Assembly (NCBI GenBank): GCA_017940085.1
Contig: JAGAZK010000134.1
Coordinates: 1-7,748, forward strand
DNA: 7,748 nucleotides
Direction: 5' to 3'
Origin: Campylobacter sp.
Lineage (GTDB): Bacteria; Campylobacterota; Campylobacteria; Campylobacterales; Campylobacteraceae
Part shown: positions 7,445 through 7,748 of the stretch, piece by piece
Numbering within the stretch: position 1 is the stretch's first letter
How the letters are laid out: each line of letters begins with the position of its first letter
The notes under the pieces: model-generated
Told to the model about the DNA's origin: nothing
Databases searched by the model: none
What the model saw: the letters and a program-made list of their open reading frames with translations, nothing else
Made by a program: the position numbers and the translations under genes

Positions 7445-7683
7445 AGTATATGCACTTCGTAGCAATAGTCGTTTTCGTCAAGTCCGTATTTGACGACTCT
7501 GTGATATACGCTAAAGCCTTTTTTTTCAAATTTTTCTACTAAAGAAATTAGCTGTTTGTGGGTATTGTCTTTGTCAAAATAATAAATTTTGTTTTTTGTT
7601 TGTGCTAAATCTTTTTCAATTTCGTCAAAACTTATAACTTCTGGCTTGATATTTAGGTCTTTTCTAGCGATTTTTAATTCCAT
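7441..7683 (-). CDS. HP0268-like small protein, putative nuclease
   Basis: This 80-residue protein has the length, start and end of Helicobacter pylori HP0268 as I remember it. HP0268 is also 80 residues and ends YELHII; this one ends YEVHIL. Both share an IYYF/IFYF strand followed by NTHK/NAHK and a helix. HP0268 was reported from structural work as a nuclease with DNA-nicking and RNase activity, so a similar activity is plausible but inferred. The layout is alternating: strand at about 2-6, helix 20-28, strand 32-36, helix 41-55, strand 57-62, and a final strand 73-79. The ATG follows AAGGA by six bases. It is the first gene of the operon, and its TGA overlaps the miaB TTG by four bases, so their synthesis is tied. 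HP0268 also precedes miaB (HP0269) in H. pylori. Confidence 0.78.
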   Translation of the reverse strand: MELKIARKDLNIKPEVISFDEIEKDLAQTKNKIYYFDKDNTHKQLISLVEKFEKKGFSVYHRVVKYGLDENDYCYEVHIL

Positions 7684-7689
7684 TGCTTT

Positions 7690-7694
7690 TCCTT
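7690..7694 (-). promoter_or_regulatory. Ribosome binding site for the HP0268-like gene
   Basis: Read on the minus strand, AAGGA stands six bases before the ATG at 7683. It is one of the two best ribosome sites in the window, as expected for the first gene of an operon whose later genes rely on overlaps. Confidence 0.75.
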
Positions 7695-7712
7695 TTTAAA
7701 TTTAATCTGCTT

Positions 7713-7742
7713 AGTATATCAAAACACACATAAAATTTCATT
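7713..7742 (-). promoter_or_regulatory. Probable sigma-70 promoter of the minus-strand operon
   Basis: On the minus strand TGATATACT gives an extended -10 element, TATACT at 7718-7713 preceded by TG and one spacer base, with a T-rich run just upstream. An ATGAAA at 7742-7737 is at most a weak -35. This fits Campylobacter sigma-70 promoters, which rely on an extended -10 and T-rich periodicity and lack a good -35. Transcription would start at about 7706, giving a leader of roughly 22 bases before the HP0268-like ATG. The gene upstream of 7748 is not visible. Confidence 0.55.
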
Positions 7743-7748
7743 TAAAGA

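Overview
This AT-rich window (hand counts give about 39% GC in the rimO part and about 27% in the next gene) looks like the chromosome of a Campylobacter or close epsilonproteobacterial relative. The reasons are the AAATTT-rich base composition, tightly packed genes, AAGGA ribosome sites, and a gene order I recall from Campylobacter and partly from Helicobacter: HP0268-type small protein, miaB, DUF374 acyltransferase, then three membrane or cell-envelope genes. Family names come from reading motifs and from memory; no database search was run.

The window holds two convergent transcription units that meet at about 3.5 kb. The plus-strand unit (1-3525) starts inside rimO (ribosomal protein S12 methylthiotransferase, 3' part only). 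It continues with a small AT-rich secreted cysteine-rich protein and a DUF4153-like protein of about 11 membrane spans, and ends with tilS (tRNA-Ile lysidine synthase), whose start overlaps the DUF4153 stop as ATGA. I recall rimO and tilS as adjacent in C. jejuni, so the two middle genes look like a lineage-specific insertion into a translation operon.

The minus-strand unit runs from 7748 down to 3494. An extended -10 promoter and a strong ribosome site precede an 80-residue HP0268-like protein. Then come miaB (probable TTG start, TTGA overlap), a DUF374 lysophospholipid acyltransferase-like gene, and three genes that together resemble a PilM/GspL-PilN-PilO inner-membrane assembly platform. 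Gene junctions are -4, -17, +42, -14 and -8 bases, so this is probably one operon. Its last gene overlaps the end of tilS by 32 bases in antisense.

Three of the genes (rimO, tilS, miaB) tune decoding by modifying S12 or tRNA, and the HP0268-like protein may be a nuclease. The other genes concern the envelope: an acyltransferase, the PilMNO-like trio, DUF4153 and the secreted protein. The part most worth following up is the PilMNO-like trio, which has no pilin, ATPase or secretin gene in this window, and whose first member carries a long acidic insert. I saw no tRNA, rRNA, CRISPR array, insertion sequence or convincing intrinsic terminator, and no gene-free stretch longer than 65 bases.
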